Notes under the pieces: generated by a model | Database searches by the model: none | Seen by the model: the letters and a program-made list of their open reading frames with translations, nothing else | Told to the model about the DNA's origin: nothing | Translations under genes and position numbers: made by a program | From: Serratia silvae | GTDB lineage: Bacteria > Pseudomonadota > Gammaproteobacteria > Enterobacterales > Enterobacteriaceae | Reading direction: 5' to 3' | Assembly: GCF_023282985.1 (NCBI RefSeq) | Contig: NZ_JAGQDC010000017.1 | Span: 62,001-126,000 of the forward strand | Length of the DNA: 64,000 nt | Part shown: piece after piece, positions 1 through 9,494 of the stretch | How the letters are laid out: each line of letters opens with the position of its first letter | Numbering within the stretch: position 1 is the stretch's first letter

Positions 1-896
1 GCCCCAACGCCCGCACTTTGGCGCTGGCCGCGTTACCCCGCCATATTCCTCTGGCACTGATGCTGAGCCTGCTGGCGGCCTACGTGGTCTATCTGATCAC
101 CGCCAACCGCATGAGCCTGTCTTACCATATTGGCCACGCCATTGCGCATCGCGAATTCCGCGTCTACTGCCAGCCCATTATCGACAGCGATAATGGGCGC
201 TGTGTCGGCGTTGAAACCTTGATGCGCTGGAGGAATAAGCGACAAGGCTGGATTTCGCCAGACGTGTTCATCCCACTGGCCGAACAGCACGCCCTGATCA
301 TTCCCCTCACGCGTTATCTGATGACCACGGTGGTAGAAAACCTCAACCTGTTCCCCCCTCGCCCCTCTTTCTATATCAGCATCAACGTCGCAGCAGAGCA
401 TTTCAATACCGTCAGCATTATTGATGACATCCGCAGGATCTGGCTGCCCGCCCATCCGATGCCGTCACTGATGCTGGAGCTTACCGAGCGTACCGCCCTG
501 TCAGAAATTCAGTATGAACAGATTAAAACGCTCAAAGAGATGGGCATCATGCTGGCGATAGACGACTTTGGCACCGGCCACAGCTCACTCAGTTACCTGA
601 AAAAGCTCAGCCCGGACGTATTGAAGATCGATCATGGCTTTACCGCCGCCATTGGCACCGATGCGGTCAATGCCACGGTGACCGACACCATCATTACGTT
701 GGCGCAGCGCCTGAAATTAAAACTGGTGGCCGAGGGGGTTGAAACAGAGGAGCAGGCAGAGTATCTACGCTCGCAGGGTGTCAATGCCTTACAGGGATAT
801 TATTTTGCCAAGCCGATGCCCATCAACGTATTCCCACTGTGGCTGCAACAGTATGAAACCCGCCAACGTGTGCTGCATCAACAGAAAAAAAACTGA
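1..896 (+). CDS. pdeD: EAL-domain cyclic-di-GMP phosphodiesterase, 3' part only
   Basis: C-terminal part of a membrane-anchored phosphodiesterase that hydrolyses c-di-GMP. The reading frame is open from base 3, so the start codon and the N-terminal sensor lie outside the window. A transmembrane helix at about codons 14-33 precedes the EAL domain. The signature Glu is in GVETLMRW (ETL rather than EAL), followed by ELTER, AIDDFGTGHSSLSYL, VAEGVETEEQ and LQGYYFAKPM, so all metal and substrate motifs look intact and activity is expected. In E. coli the CSS-type phosphodiesterase gene yoaD (pdeD) lies beside yoaE exactly as here, which supports the assignment; the CSS domain itself cannot be seen. 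Confidence 0.85.
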   Translation, partial: PNARTLALAALPRHIPLALMLSLLAAYVVYLITANRMSLSYHIGHAIAHREFRVYCQPIIDSDNGRCVGVETLMRWRNKRQGWISPDVFIPLAEQHALIIPLTRYLMTTVVENLNLFPPRPSFYISINVAAEHFNTVSIIDDIRRIWLPAHPMPSLMLELTERTALSEIQYEQIKTLKEMGIMLAIDDFGTGHSSLSYLKKLSPDVLKIDHGFTAAIGTDAVNATVTDTIITLAQRLKLKLVAEGVETEEQAEYLRSQGVNALQGYYFAKPMPINVFPLWLQQYETRQRVLHQQKKN

Positions 897-940
897 GAGA
901 ATGGCTCTAATCACCGTCCCCCCTAACCCTCTCCCATAGG

Positions 941-977
941 GCTGTCTCTTGATCAGATCTCCTGATCAAGAGACAGC
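941..977. repeat. Perfect palindrome made of IS50 inside-end-like sequence
   Basis: GCTGTCTCTTGATCAG (941-956) and its exact reverse complement (962-977) flank a 5-base centre. Bases 942-960, CTGTCTCTTGATCAGATCT, are letter for letter the 19-bp inside end of IS50/Tn5 as I remember it, and the right arm repeats the first 15 bases in inverse orientation. No transposase is present. The palindrome interrupts a weaker outer inverted repeat (CCCTCTCCCATAGG at 928-940 region against CCTGTGGGAGGGG). It lies between two convergent genes, so the transcribed hairpin may also end transcription. No 9-bp target duplication is obvious. Confidence 0.8.
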
Positions 978-1000
978 TCCCTGTGGGAGGGGAAGACCAC

Positions 1001-2548
1001 TTACTCGTTTTGTTCGTGCAGCGATTTCACCTTGGTGATACTGACCAGCTCAATGCGATAATCCGAGATCTCAAGGATTTCAAAGCGTAGGTCATGGAGT
1101 TCGACCACATCTCCCACCGTTGGCATCTGGCCGGAGTGAGAAAGCAGGAAGCCTGCCAGAGAGGCATAATCCTCGGTGGGGCTAACCAGATCGTCGCAAT
1201 CCAACGCCTGCTCCAACGAGTGGAGATCCGCCCCGCCTTTCACCAGCCAGTGGTCGCCATCCTCGATAATATCCGGCGTTTCATCTTCGTCCGGGAACTC
1301 ACCGGCAATCGCTTCCAGCACGTCTAACGGCGTGACCAGCCCCTGCACCACGCCAAACTCATTGGTCACCATCACCAGGCGGCCCTTGGCCCGACGCAAT
1401 ACCGCCAGCAGCTTGATCACGTCCATGGTTTCCGGCACGACGATCGGTGGTGTACGCGCGGCAAACTCGGCGATATCCACGCCCTGATCCAGCGCGACTA
1501 ACAGATCCTTGGCACGCACCACGCCGATAAACTCGTCCAGCTCATAGCGACAAACCGGGAACAGGCTATGCGGGGTATCCAGCAGCTGTTCACGCACTTC
1601 GTCGCGGGAGCGTTCGCAATCTACCCACGAAATCTCGGTGCGCGGCGTCATTACACTGCGCAAGGTACGAGAAGCCAACGTCAGCACGCCGCTGATCATA
1701 TAGCGTTCCTCCTGCGCAAAGGTTTCCTTCACCTCACGCAGGTTGTTTTCATCCATCTGCTGCTGGGTACGCTGTTGCCCCATCAGGCGCATGATCGCTT
1801 CAGCCGTGCGCTCACGCATCGGGCGACGAGACTCGTGCTTGATGAAGTTGCGCCGTGCAATCTGGTTAAACATCTCGATCAGGATCGAGAAGCCAATCGC
1901 CGCATACAGATAGCCTTTTGGAATGTGCACGCCAAGGCCTTCGGCAATCAGGCTCAGGCCGATCATCAGCAGGAAGCTCAAACAGAGCACCACGATGGTC
2001 GGATGGGCGTTCACGAAGTTGGTCAAAGGTTTCGAGGCCAGCAACATCACCGCCATCGCAATCACTACCGCTGCCATCATGACCGGTAGATCGTTGACCA
2101 TCCCCACCGCCGTGATCACCGCGTCGAGCGAGAACACCGCATCAAGGATGACAATCTGCACCACCACCGCCCAGAATTTGGCGTAGCCACGGTTGGCGCC
2201 TTCCTGGTGGGTACTGCCCTCCAGCCGTTCATGCAACTCCATAGTGGCTTTGAACAACAGGAATACCCCACCAAACAGCAGGATCAAATCGCGGCCAGAG
2301 AAAGCGAACTCCCCCACGCTGAACAGCGGTTTGGTCAGTGTCACCATCCACGAAATCACCGACAGCAACCCAAGACGCATCACCAAAGCTAATGAAAGAC
2401 CGATAATGCGCGCTTTATCACGCTGCTTGGGCGGAAGTTTGTCGGCCAGAATGGCGATAAATACCAGGTTGTCGATACCCAGCACGATTTCCAAGACCAC
2501 CAAGGTCAATAACCCGGCCCAAATCGAGGGGTCCATTAATATTTCCAT
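1001..2548 (-). CDS. yoaE: TerC-family integral membrane protein with CBS and CorC/HlyC domains
   Basis: Inner-membrane protein, 515 residues, nearly the length of E. coli YoaE (518). The N-terminal half (about 1-230) is a TerC/MarC-like multi-spanning module with the acidic segments [13 protein letters not shown] and [22 protein letters not shown] pair (about 300-420) and a C-terminal CorC/HlyC-type domain follow. TerC proteins are linked to metal-ion handling, but the substrate of YoaE is not established. The start [10 protein letters not shown] matches the family start and has CTGGAG upstream. It is transcribed away from manXYZ and converges on the phosphodiesterase gene. Confidence 0.93.
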   Translation of the reverse strand: MEILMDPSIWAGLLTLVVLEIVLGIDNLVFIAILADKLPPKQRDKARIIGLSLALVMRLGLLSVISWMVTLTKPLFSVGEFAFSGRDLILLFGGVFLLFKATMELHERLEGSTHQEGANRGYAKFWAVVVQIVILDAVFSLDAVITAVGMVNDLPVMMAAVVIAMAVMLLASKPLTNFVNAHPTIVVLCLSFLLMIGLSLIAEGLGVHIPKGYLYAAIGFSILIEMFNQIARRNFIKHESRRPMRERTAEAIMRLMGQQRTQQQMDENNLREVKETFAQEERYMISGVLTLASRTLRSVMTPRTEISWVDCERSRDEVREQLLDTPHSLFPVCRYELDEFIGVVRAKDLLVALDQGVDIAEFAARTPPIVVPETMDVIKLLAVLRRAKGRLVMVTNEFGVVQGLVTPLDVLEAIAGEFPDEDETPDIIEDGDHWLVKGGADLHSLEQALDCDDLVSPTEDYASLAGFLLSHSGQMPTVGDVVELHDLRFEILEISDYRIELVSITKVKSLHEQNE

Positions 2549-3134
2549 ATCAGACTCCAGAAGAAAGACAGGTTGGCAGAGCTGCGCTCAGACATAGGGA
2601 GACAAACGCAGACGTGGCGTTGGCGATGACAGAGAGAAAACGGGATAGCACAAGCAGGAGGCAGCCATAAGGCCGAGCGAACGTTGTTGCGCCAACGGGT
2701 GGCGGATGAAACCTTGTAAAACAGTAACTTCGGTGACAGTCCATAGGGAGGGCTGAGGCCCTTCACTCCTTGGTTATGAAAGAGGAATGCACTCTAACAG
2801 GAAATTTTTCGCCAGAAAAGTGGCTTTGTTCAGTTTATGCCTCAATTTGTAACAGCTTTGCTGTTTAATTCCGCACACTAACTATTCGGTTTTATCGAAC
2901 CACTAATAGCTGAGCAATGTCACAAAATTTATTTTTTCACACATTAAAATAAATGGCGTTAACAGGAATTAACGGCCACAGGTTTTTGAAACTGCGTGAT
3001 AAATGTTAAGTGTGAGTTTCTTTTTTTCTACCATAATGTATTTAAACCAACGTATCTGAACCGCGGAAGTGACTGCCAGGATGGTGATGAGTCAAGACAC
3101 AATCCGTGCCTTAATTTCAACGAGGAGGTAGCGA
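2549..3134. promoter_or_regulatory. Divergent promoter region yoaE / manX
   Basis: No convincing gene in 586 bases. The half next to manX is AT-rich. At 2909-2924 GCTGA-GCAATG-TCACA has the spacing of a CRP site with a perfect right half and three of five matches in the left half, which fits the known cAMP-CRP control of E. coli manX; this is a weak, sequence-only call. I could not identify Mlc/NagC operators with confidence. Confidence 0.35.
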
Positions 3135-4106
3135 GTGGCAATAGCTATTATCATCGGCACACACGGGACTGCAGCAGAACAACTGCTGAAAACAGCAGAG
3201 ATGCTATTGGGTGAGCAAGCCAACGTCGCCTACATAGATTTCGTTCCCGGTGAAAATGCTGAAACGTTAATTGAGAAATACAATGGGAAAATCAGTGAAC
3301 TCGATACCAGCGATGGCGTCCTGTTTCTGGTAGATACCTGGGGCGGCAGCCCATTTAACGCGGCCAGCCGTATTGCACTAGACAAACTACACTATGAGGT
3401 CATCACCGGGGTTAACATTCCTATGCTGGTGGAAACGTTCATGGCCCGTGATGACAACCCAAGCTTTGACGAACTGGTCGCGCTGGCGTTGGAAACCGGC
3501 CGTGAAGGCGTGAAAGCGCTGAAAAAACCGGTCGAAGAAAGTGTTAAGCCCGACGCTCCACAGAGTGTATCCACCGCCAAAGTCGCTGCGCCACAAGCGC
3601 CTCTCGGCCCCAATGACCATATGAAAATCTGCCTGGCGCGTATCGACGATCGTCTGATCCACGGCCAGGTTGCCACCCGCTGGACCAAGGAGACCAACGT
3701 CAGCCGCATCATCGTAGTCAGTGATGAAGTGGCGGCCGATCACGTCCGTAAAACCTTGTTGACTCAAGTTGCCCCTCCAGGCGTTACCGCTCACGTTGTT
3801 GACGTGGCAAAAGCGATCCGCGTCTGGAACAACCCTAAATACGCAGGCGATCGCGTGATGTTACTGTTCACCAACCCAACTGACGTTTGGCGTCTGGTGG
3901 AAGAAGGTGTGGATATCAAATCGGTGAATATCGGTGGTATGGCGTTCCGCCAGGGCAAAACCCAGGTGAATAACGCGGTGTCCGTCGATGAGAAAGACAT
4001 CGAAGCGTTTAAGAAGTTAAACGAACGCGGGATCGAACTTGAAGTCCGTAAGGTCTCTTCCGACAGTCAGCTAAAAATGATGGACCTGATTAACAAACTC
4101 AATTAA
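3135..4106 (+). CDS. manX: Mannose PTS enzyme IIAB
   Basis: Cytoplasmic phosphotransfer subunit of the mannose/glucose/glucosamine PTS. The IIA domain (about 1-130) carries the phospho-histidine His10 in IIIGTHG; an Ala/Pro/Lys-rich linker (about 131-158) joins it to the IIB domain, whose phospho-histidine is His176 in RIDDRLIHGQ. The start is GTG at 3135 behind a strong GAGGAGG; the E. coli gene also begins with GTG. Length 323 matches the family. First gene of manXYZ, 55 bases before manY. Phosphate passes HPr to His10 to His176 to sugar during uptake through ManYZ. Confidence 0.97.
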   Translation: MAIAIIIGTHGTAAEQLLKTAEMLLGEQANVAYIDFVPGENAETLIEKYNGKISELDTSDGVLFLVDTWGGSPFNAASRIALDKLHYEVITGVNIPMLVETFMARDDNPSFDELVALALETGREGVKALKKPVEESVKPDAPQSVSTAKVAAPQAPLGPNDHMKICLARIDDRLIHGQVATRWTKETNVSRIIVVSDEVAADHVRKTLLTQVAPPGVTAHVVDVAKAIRVWNNPKYAGDRVMLLFTNPTDVWRLVEEGVDIKSVNIGGMAFRQGKTQVNNAVSVDEKDIEAFKKLNERGIELEVRKVSSDSQLKMMDLINKLN

Positions 4107-4161
4107 CGGCTTCGTCGTTAATTTTTTACTCAGCGCTGTTTGGTCATATAGGAGAAGTGCA

Positions 4162-4962
4162 ATGGAGATCACCACTCTTCAGATTGTACTGATATTTATC
4201 GTTGCCTGTATCGCCGGGATGGGTTCCGTCCTGGATGAGTTTCAATTCCACCGCCCGTTAGTAGCCTGTACGCTGATTGGCTTCGTTCTCGGTGACATCA
4301 AAACCGGTATCATCATCGGCGGTACACTGGAGATGATCGCACTGGGTTGGATGAACATCGGGGCTGCGGTTGCACCCGATGCGGCGTTAGCGTCGATTAT
4401 TTCCACCATTCTGGTTATCGCCGGTGGGCAAAACATCGGTGCCGGTATTGCCCTGGCTATTCCACTCGCAGCGGCAGGCCAGGTACTGACCATTATCGTG
4501 CGTACCATCACCGTGGCCTTCCAGCATGCGGCGGACAAAGCGGCAGAGCGGGGCAACCTGAGCGGTATTACCGTGATCCACATCGCGGCCCTGCTGGTGC
4601 AGGCAATGCGTGTCGCTATTCCTGCGGTGATCGTTGCGGTCTCTGTCGGGACAGCTGGCGTCCACGCCCTGCTTAACTCAATTCCGGAAGTGGTCACAGG
4701 CGGTCTGAACATCGCCGGTGGCATGATCGTGGTAGTCGGTTACGCGATGGTCATCAACATGATGCGTGCCGGTTATCTGATGCCATTCTTCTACCTAGGT
4801 TTCGTTACCGCAGCCTTCACCAACTTTAACCTGGTCGCACTCGGCGTGATCGGCGTGGTGATGGCGGTGCTCTACATCCAGCTCAGCCCTAAATACAACA
4901 AGTCTCAGGTGGTTCAGGCCAACCCTGCCGGTGCCAACGACCTCGATAACGAATTGGACTAG
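4162..4962 (+). CDS. manY: Mannose PTS enzyme IIC
   Basis: Membrane subunit IIC of the mannose-family PTS, 266 residues, strongly hydrophobic with repeated Gly/Ala/Ile-rich spans. With ManZ it forms the sugar channel that phosphorylated ManX serves. Typical family features near the N terminus are DEFQFHRPLVACTLIGFVLG and the Gly-rich TLEMIALGWMNIGAAVAPD; no break or missing region is seen. It has a GGAGAAG ribosome-binding site and manZ starts 15 bases after its stop, so the three genes form one transcript. Confidence 0.97.
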   Translation: MEITTLQIVLIFIVACIAGMGSVLDEFQFHRPLVACTLIGFVLGDIKTGIIIGGTLEMIALGWMNIGAAVAPDAALASIISTILVIAGGQNIGAGIALAIPLAAAGQVLTIIVRTITVAFQHAADKAAERGNLSGITVIHIAALLVQAMRVAIPAVIVAVSVGTAGVHALLNSIPEVVTGGLNIAGGMIVVVGYAMVINMMRAGYLMPFFYLGFVTAAFTNFNLVALGVIGVVMAVLYIQLSPKYNKSQVVQANPAGANDLDNELD

Positions 4963-4977
4963 GAATAGGTGAAAGAA

Positions 4978-5820
4978 ATGGTTGATACAACGACTCAAAA
5001 GAAACTGACACCTGCCGATATTCGAGGCGTATTCGTACGCTCCAACCTGTTCCAGGGTTCATGGAACTTCGAACGTATGCAGGCGCTAGGTTTTTGCTTC
5101 TCGATGGTACCGGTGATCCGTCGCCTGTACCCGGACAATAACGACGAACGCAAGCAGGCAATTAAACGCCATCTTGAGTTCTTCAATACGCAACCGTTCG
5201 TCGCAGCGCCAATACTTGGCGTAACCATGGCGATGGAAGAACAGCGTGCCAACGGCGCACCGATCGACGACGCGGCCATCAACGGCATCAAAGTAGGTCT
5301 GATGGGCCCACTGGCTGGCGTGGGTGATCCGATATTCTGGGGTACCGTTCGTCCGGTATTTGCCGCATTGGGTGCCGGTATTGCCATGAGTGGCAGCCTG
5401 CTCGGCCCACTGTTGTTCTTCGTGCTGTTTAACCTGGTGCGCCTGTTGGTTCGTTACTACGGTGTCGCCTATGGCTATCGCAAAGGGGTCGATATCGTTA
5501 GCGATATGGGCGGTGGTTTCCTGCAAAAACTGACGGAAGGGGCGTCCATCCTCGGCCTGTTTGTCATGGGGGCCTTGGTTAACAAGTGGACGCACGTCAA
5601 TATCCCGCTGGTGGTGTCGAAAATTACCGACCAGACCGGGCAAACCCACGTAACCACGGTACAAACCATCCTAGACCAGTTGATGCCTGGCTTGGTGCCA
5701 CTACTGCTGACCTTCGGTTGTATGTGGCTGCTGCGCAAGAAGGTCAACGCGCTGTGGATTATCATCGGCTTCTTCGTGATTGGTATCTTCGGTTACTGGA
5801 TTGGTCTGTTAGGTCTGTAA
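4978..5820 (+). CDS. manZ: Mannose PTS enzyme IID
   Basis: Membrane subunit IID, unique to mannose-class PTS, pairing with ManY in translocation. The start MVDTT at 4978 aligns with the E. coli protein and has AGGTG 7 bases upstream; a GTG nine bases earlier is less likely. The 280-residue product contains the conserved NLFQGSWNFERMQALGF, AGVGDPIFWGT and LQKLTEGASILGLFVMGALV segments. Last gene of the operon; a strong intrinsic terminator follows at 5833. Confidence 0.97.
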   Translation: MVDTTTQKKLTPADIRGVFVRSNLFQGSWNFERMQALGFCFSMVPVIRRLYPDNNDERKQAIKRHLEFFNTQPFVAAPILGVTMAMEEQRANGAPIDDAAINGIKVGLMGPLAGVGDPIFWGTVRPVFAALGAGIAMSGSLLGPLLFFVLFNLVRLLVRYYGVAYGYRKGVDIVSDMGGGFLQKLTEGASILGLFVMGALVNKWTHVNIPLVVSKITDQTGQTHVTTVQTILDQLMPGLVPLLLTFGCMWLLRKKVNALWIIIGFFVIGIFGYWIGLLGL

Positions 5821-5832
5821 TAGCAATTTTAG

Positions 5833-5857
5833 CCGGGGGGCAACCCCCGGTTTTTTT
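5833..5857 (+). terminator. Intrinsic terminator after manXYZ
   Basis: CCGGGGG and CCCCCGG (5833-5850) form a 7-bp stem with a four-base loop, followed by seven T residues. It separates manXYZ from yobD. Confidence 0.9.
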
Positions 5858-5874
5858 ATTTATGGAGTGGTGAG

Positions 5875-6333
5875 ATGTCGCTGACCGATGGCGTAATACT
5901 GATTTTTATTCTGCTGATGCTGGCGTATGCGCTGTATGACGAGTTCGGCATGAACCTGCTGAAAGGCAAAACGCTGTTAAAGGTGCAGCTCAAGCGGGGT
6001 AACCGTCTGGACTGTCTGATCTTCGTCGGTCTGATCGCTATCCTGCTCTACCGCAACCTGGTCGAACAGGGAGCGCCGATAACCACCTATCTGTTAATTT
6101 CCCTGGCCTTGATTGCGGTATATATCTCCTATATCCGCGGGCCCAAGATGTTGTTTAAAAACACCGGTTTCTTCTATGCAAATGCGTTTATCGACTATCG
6201 CCGTATAAAAGCCATGAATTTATCCGAAGACGGTATTCTAGTTATCGATTTAGAACAGCGCCGGTTATTGATCCAGGTCACGCACTTAGACGACCTGGAG
6301 AAAATCTATCATTTTTTCCTTGAAAATAAATAA
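5875..6333 (+). CDS. yobD: DUF986 inner-membrane protein YobD
   Basis: 152-residue membrane protein of unknown function, the same length as E. coli YobD and in the same position after manZ. About three transmembrane helices occupy the first 95 residues. The conserved soluble tail contains [23 protein letters not shown] and [10 protein letters not shown], which are characteristic of the family. GGAGTGGTGAG precedes the ATG. It may be read only by transcripts that pass the preceding terminator or from its own promoter; no promoter was identified. Confidence 0.93.
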   Translation: MSLTDGVILIFILLMLAYALYDEFGMNLLKGKTLLKVQLKRGNRLDCLIFVGLIAILLYRNLVEQGAPITTYLLISLALIAVYISYIRGPKMLFKNTGFFYANAFIDYRRIKAMNLSEDGILVIDLEQRRLLIQVTHLDDLEKIYHFFLENK

Positions 6334-6561
6334 GTTAAAGAAACTCGCTCCATCCTGATTAATTGATAGTGATTATTCTGAGTAATTGAACAGCATGGCT
6401 GGGATTTTTTTTGCTTATTATTTCCACACCATTGATGCAACTATCGCCATTATTACCCTCAATAAACGCGTTAATGAAAATAAGTCTCAATTTCACCCAA
6501 TACCCCGGTGAAATTAAACGTTGTCCGCAGCAAAAATATTATGGTATGGTTGCGCCGTCAT

Positions 6562-6725
6562 TGGGGAGTAGCCGGTTTCTGGGTAGTCATAACCAGAAAC
6601 GCCCGTATCAACATACTCGTTTCGTCAGCGAAACGTGGTGCGGGCAGCCAGGTAGGTTGGCGAGACCATAGGCACGTAACTCCGTCGTAAGGTTGGGGGT
6701 GGGTTGCGTGTATATGGAGCCACCC
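6562..6725 (+). promoter_or_regulatory. yybP-ykoY manganese riboswitch in the mntP leader
   Basis: The leader contains the hallmarks of the Mn2+-sensing yybP-ykoY aptamer: GGGGAGTAGCC at 6563, a variable hairpin (GTTTCTGG paired with CCAGAAAC), ACATACTCG at 6611-6619, a second hairpin (CGTTTCG/CGAAACG) and a distal GGCGAGACC at 6659. A possible expression-platform hairpin GGGTGG/CCACCC spans 6697-6725 just before mntP. The E. coli mntP leader is controlled by the same riboswitch class, where manganese binding raises expression. The aptamer boundaries are approximate. Confidence 0.88.
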
Positions 6726-6741
6726 GGCCGAGACTATTTCA

Positions 6742-7308
6742 ATGAACCTTTCCGCAACTCTTATCCTGGCTTTTGGCATGTCTATGGACGCATTTGCCGC
6801 GTCGATTGGCAAAGGTGCCACTCTGCATCAACCCCGTTTTCGCGAAGCCATCCGTACCGGTCTGATCTTTGGCATCATTGAAGCCATTACCCCGCTTATC
6901 GGCTGGGGCATCGGGCTGTTTGCCAGCCAATACATCATGGAATGGGACCACTGGGTCGCCTTTAGCCTGTTGTTTATTCTTGGCGTGCGCATGATCGTTG
7001 AAGGGGCAAAAAACAAACCGGAAGAAGAGAAGGTCAATCGTCATGGCTTCTGGGTGCTGGTTGCGACGGCCATTGCCACCAGTTTGGATGCGATGGCAAT
7101 CGGCGTGGGTCTGGCGTTCCTGCAGGTTAATATCCTGCATACCGCAATGGCGATCGGGATGGCAACCATGATCATGGCTACGCTGGGGATGATGGTTGGC
7201 CGGTATATCGGCCCGCTACTGGGCAAACGCGCAGAAATTCTTGGCGGTGTGGTGCTGATCGGGATTGGCTTTAATATCCTGCTGGAGCACTTGGGCTACC
7301 TGGCTTAA
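6742..7308 (+). CDS. mntP: Manganese efflux pump MntP
   Basis: Inner-membrane Mn2+ exporter of the LysE superfamily, 188 residues and about six transmembrane helices. Two acidic metal-site motifs typical of MntP are visible: [14 protein letters not shown] near residue 15 and [15 protein letters not shown] near residue 115, reflecting an internal duplication. It is read from the yybP-ykoY leader immediately upstream, so expression should rise with cellular manganese. Synteny yobD-mntP-rlmA is the same as in E. coli. The start ATG at 6742 matches the family N terminus. Confidence 0.96.
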   Translation: MNLSATLILAFGMSMDAFAASIGKGATLHQPRFREAIRTGLIFGIIEAITPLIGWGIGLFASQYIMEWDHWVAFSLLFILGVRMIVEGAKNKPEEEKVNRHGFWVLVATAIATSLDAMAIGVGLAFLQVNILHTAMAIGMATMIMATLGMMVGRYIGPLLGKRAEILGGVVLIGIGFNILLEHLGYLA

Positions 7309-7330
7309 TCCCTCCGGCGACGAACAACAC

Positions 7331-7365
7331 TCCCTCACCCTCTCCCAAAGGGTTGGGGTGAGGGG
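7331..7365. repeat. Short G/C-rich inverted repeat of a dispersed family
   Basis: CCCTCACCCTCTCCC (7332-7346) pairs with GGTTGGGGTGAGGGG (7351-7365). Relatives occur at 15594 and around 920-990. It lies between the convergent genes mntP and rlmA and could act as a bidirectional terminator or REP-like element. Confidence 0.7.
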
Positions 7366-7388
7366 AAACCGGTTAACATTGATGCCAC

Positions 7389-8204
7389 TCAGCCCCGGCG
7401 GTACAAACGGATGGCAAAATCCGTCTCGCAGGCAAAGGTGACCATGTCGAGCAAACCTTGCTGCACTTCCGGCGAGGCGCGCCAGGCAAACGGCGTCATC
7501 TGCAACAGATTGGCAGCCTGTGCTCCCGGCAGCGTCATCGGATAAGCCAATGGCTCGGCCAATTCACCGCTAAAGCCCTCAAGCTGCTCATCATGCTCCG
7601 CATGCAATTGAACCTCCTGATAAACCTGCTGTTTTAGCTGATAAAGATGACGCGGCCCCGGTGACACCGTCACAACCACCCCACCCGGCTTGACGACCCG
7701 CGCTAATTCCTCTGCTTTACAGGGTGCATAGATACGTAACACCGCATCGAGCGACGCGTCGGCAAACGGTAAGCGATGGCTGGAGGCCACGCAGAAAGAA
7801 ACTGTCGGATAGCGTTTGGCTGCCGAACGGATAGCCACCTTGGCGACATCCAGGCCATACACCGCGACGGCCCGCTCCTGAGACAAACGCGCCGCCACGG
7901 CTGCCGTGTAATAGCCTTCACCACAGCCAATGTCCAGCAGTGACTGCGGCTCAGTAGGCAAGGTACTGGCTAACAGCTCGGCCACCCGTTGTTGCAACGG
8001 CTGATAGTAGCCGCCGTCAAGAAATGCGCGGCGGGCCTGCATCATCTCGGCACTGTCACCCGGCTGTTTCGATCGCTTGTGTTGCACCGGCATTAAATTG
8101 ACGTACCCTTCTTTGGCACGGTCGAATTGATGGTTATTTTCACAACGCCACTGTTGGTTTGCGAAATCAAGCGGTTGGAAACATAGGGGGCACTGATAAA
8201 ACAT
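7389..8204 (-). CDS. rlmA: 23S rRNA (guanine-745-N1)-methyltransferase
   Basis: SAM-dependent enzyme that methylates G745 of 23S rRNA. An N-terminal zinc finger is formed by CPLC at residues 5-8 with a later Cys and His ([10 protein letters not shown]); the Rossmann motif I is [13 protein letters not shown] and the motif IV region is [18 protein letters not shown]. The start MFYQCPLC at 8204 is chosen because it aligns with the E. coli protein (269 residues against 271 here); the frame is open 43 codons further upstream but without homology. Its ribosome-binding site is weak. It is divergent from the YfiH-family gene. Confidence 0.94.
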   Translation of the reverse strand: MFYQCPLCFQPLDFANQQWRCENNHQFDRAKEGYVNLMPVQHKRSKQPGDSAEMMQARRAFLDGGYYQPLQQRVAELLASTLPTEPQSLLDIGCGEGYYTAAVAARLSQERAVAVYGLDVAKVAIRSAAKRYPTVSFCVASSHRLPFADASLDAVLRIYAPCKAEELARVVKPGGVVVTVSPGPRHLYQLKQQVYQEVQLHAEHDEQLEGFSGELAEPLAYPMTLPGAQAANLLQMTPFAWRASPEVQQGLLDMVTFACETDFAIRLYRRG

Positions 8205-8347
8205 GGATGAGATCCCAGAGAGATATGGCGCGGGTAGTCTAAAGAAGGCTTCAGTGCGATGCAAGGCGGATGCCCATCGGCCACTAGCCAAGTGATTCAA
8301 AAGCTGACTACACTGGTAACTATTTTCAGCCACAGGTAAAGCACTTT

Positions 8348-9061
8348 ATGACCGACTATTCCCCGCTCCTCAGCGGCGTTCCTGGTATCGCTCATGGCTT
8401 TGGCAATAAAGATGCCCTGCTGCCAACGTCGTTACAACCTTATCTCAGTACGCTGCCTGAGAAGAAGCAGGTACACGGCACGCGCATCATCGATATCCAT
8501 CAGCCAAGCCAGCAATGTGGCGAAGCCGACGGCTTTTTTACCCGCAAGCCGGGGATCCTGATCAGCGTATTAACCGCAGACTGCCTGCCGGTAATTTTCA
8601 GCCGTAAAGACGGCAGCGCCATTGCTGCGGTACATGCGGGCTGGCGCGGCCTGCTGGATGGCATTCTGGAGCAGATGGCCAAACGCATCAGCCTGGAAGA
8701 CGATACTGCCAACTGGGTGGCTTCCATCGGCCCCGCTGCGGGCGCTTGCTGCTATCAGGTTAATCAGGAGCTGGTCGAACAGTTTCAACAGGCGCTACCC
8801 TTGCCAGCAGAGTTGATCAGCCCGACCTACCGCCATCTGGATCTGGCCGCCATCGCCGTAAACAAGCTCAATGCCTTGGGATTCTCCGCGGTCGATCATG
8901 CAGGCTCCTGCACCATCTGTACGCTCAACAGCGACCCACGGCAGCCCCAGCGCTTTAAATACACCAGCTATCGCCGCAACAGCCATCGCCGCGCACAAGA
9001 TCCCAGCCATCCAGGGATTAAAGGCCGCAATCAGTATTCCGGCATCATCATCACCGGTTGA
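8348..9061 (+). CDS. YfiH/DUF152-family polyphenol oxidase / purine nucleoside phosphorylase-like protein
   Basis: 237-residue member of the YfiH (LACC1, formerly laccase) family. Key segments are present in order: an early HGFG, SVLTADCLPVIF with the metal-ligand Cys, AAVHAGWRGLL with the ligand His, and GAGCCYQV. Characterised relatives catalyse purine nucleoside phosphorolysis/deamination or copper-dependent oxidation, so the exact reaction here is open. The usual yfiH gene sits beside rluD, so this copy next to rlmA, absent from this place in E. coli, is probably a paralogue or a relocated gene. It is divergent from rlmA, with 143 bases between the two starts, and is followed by a bidirectional terminator. 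Confidence 0.85.
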   Translation: MTDYSPLLSGVPGIAHGFGNKDALLPTSLQPYLSTLPEKKQVHGTRIIDIHQPSQQCGEADGFFTRKPGILISVLTADCLPVIFSRKDGSAIAAVHAGWRGLLDGILEQMAKRISLEDDTANWVASIGPAAGACCYQVNQELVEQFQQALPLPAELISPTYRHLDLAAIAVNKLNALGFSAVDHAGSCTICTLNSDPRQPQRFKYTSYRRNSHRRAQDPSHPGIKGRNQYSGIIITG

Positions 9062-9082
9062 AATTCACCGACGCCGGATACG

Positions 9083-9110
9083 AAAAAACCCGCACTAAGG
9101 CGGGTTTTTT
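9083..9110. terminator. Bidirectional intrinsic terminator
   Basis: AACCCGC/GCGGGTT stem (9088-9106) with an A-run on the left and a T-run on the right, serving both the YfiH-family gene (+) and cspC (-). Confidence 0.9.
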
Positions 9111-9126
9111 GTTCAGCTGACGCTGA

Positions 9127-9336
9127 TTAGATTGCAGTAACGTTTACTGCAGATGGGCCTTTCTGGCCATCTTGGATTTCGAACTCAACGTTCTGGCCTT
9201 CAGCCAGGGTTTTGAAGCCGTTACCCTGGATTGCAGAGAAGTGTACGAACACATCTTTGCTGCCGTCAGCCGGGGTGATGAAACCGAAACCTTTAGACTC
9301 GTTGAACCACTTAACTTGACCTTTGATCTTTGCCAT
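9127..9336 (-). CDS. cspC: Cold-shock-like RNA chaperone CspC
   Basis: 69-residue OB-fold protein that binds single-stranded nucleic acid; constitutive in enterobacteria and linked to stabilising stress transcripts. RNP1 (KGFGFITP) and RNP2 (VFVHFSAI) are intact. By my reading it differs from E. coli CspC by a single residue (Ser for Ala near [10 protein letters not shown]). CspC rather than CspE is indicated by the upstream yobF gene, 41 bases away. AAGGAAAT provides the ribosome-binding site. Confidence 0.97.
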   Translation of the reverse strand: MAKIKGQVKWFNESKGFGFITPADGSKDVFVHFSAIQGNGFKTLAEGQNVEFEIQDGQKGPSAVNVTAI

Positions 9337-9377
9337 CTTGAGTATTTCCTTTGGATTGTTTAAACCGCCCGTAGGCG

Positions 9378-9494
9378 TTACATAGACAAACTAGAGTCGT
9401 TACTGCTTGAGGCACTAAGATAAGGATCGGCAGAGAAGCGGTATTCAACGCTAACGTCTTTACTCAGAACTTCTTTACTGAAAATGCCACACAT
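9378..9494 (-). CDS. yobF: Small protein YobF (DUF2527)
   Basis: 38-residue protein upstream of cspC. The N-terminal [12 protein letters not shown] and the core [10 protein letters not shown] match the E. coli stress-induced small protein YobF; the C-terminal part is shorter and Ser-rich (E. coli has 47 residues). The start ATG at 9494 and stop at 9378 were read directly from the minus strand. It is co-transcribed with cspC in E. coli and the spacing suggests the same here. Its molecular role is unknown. Confidence 0.9.
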   Translation of the reverse strand: MCGIFSKEVLSKDVSVEYRFSADPYLSASSSNDSSLSM

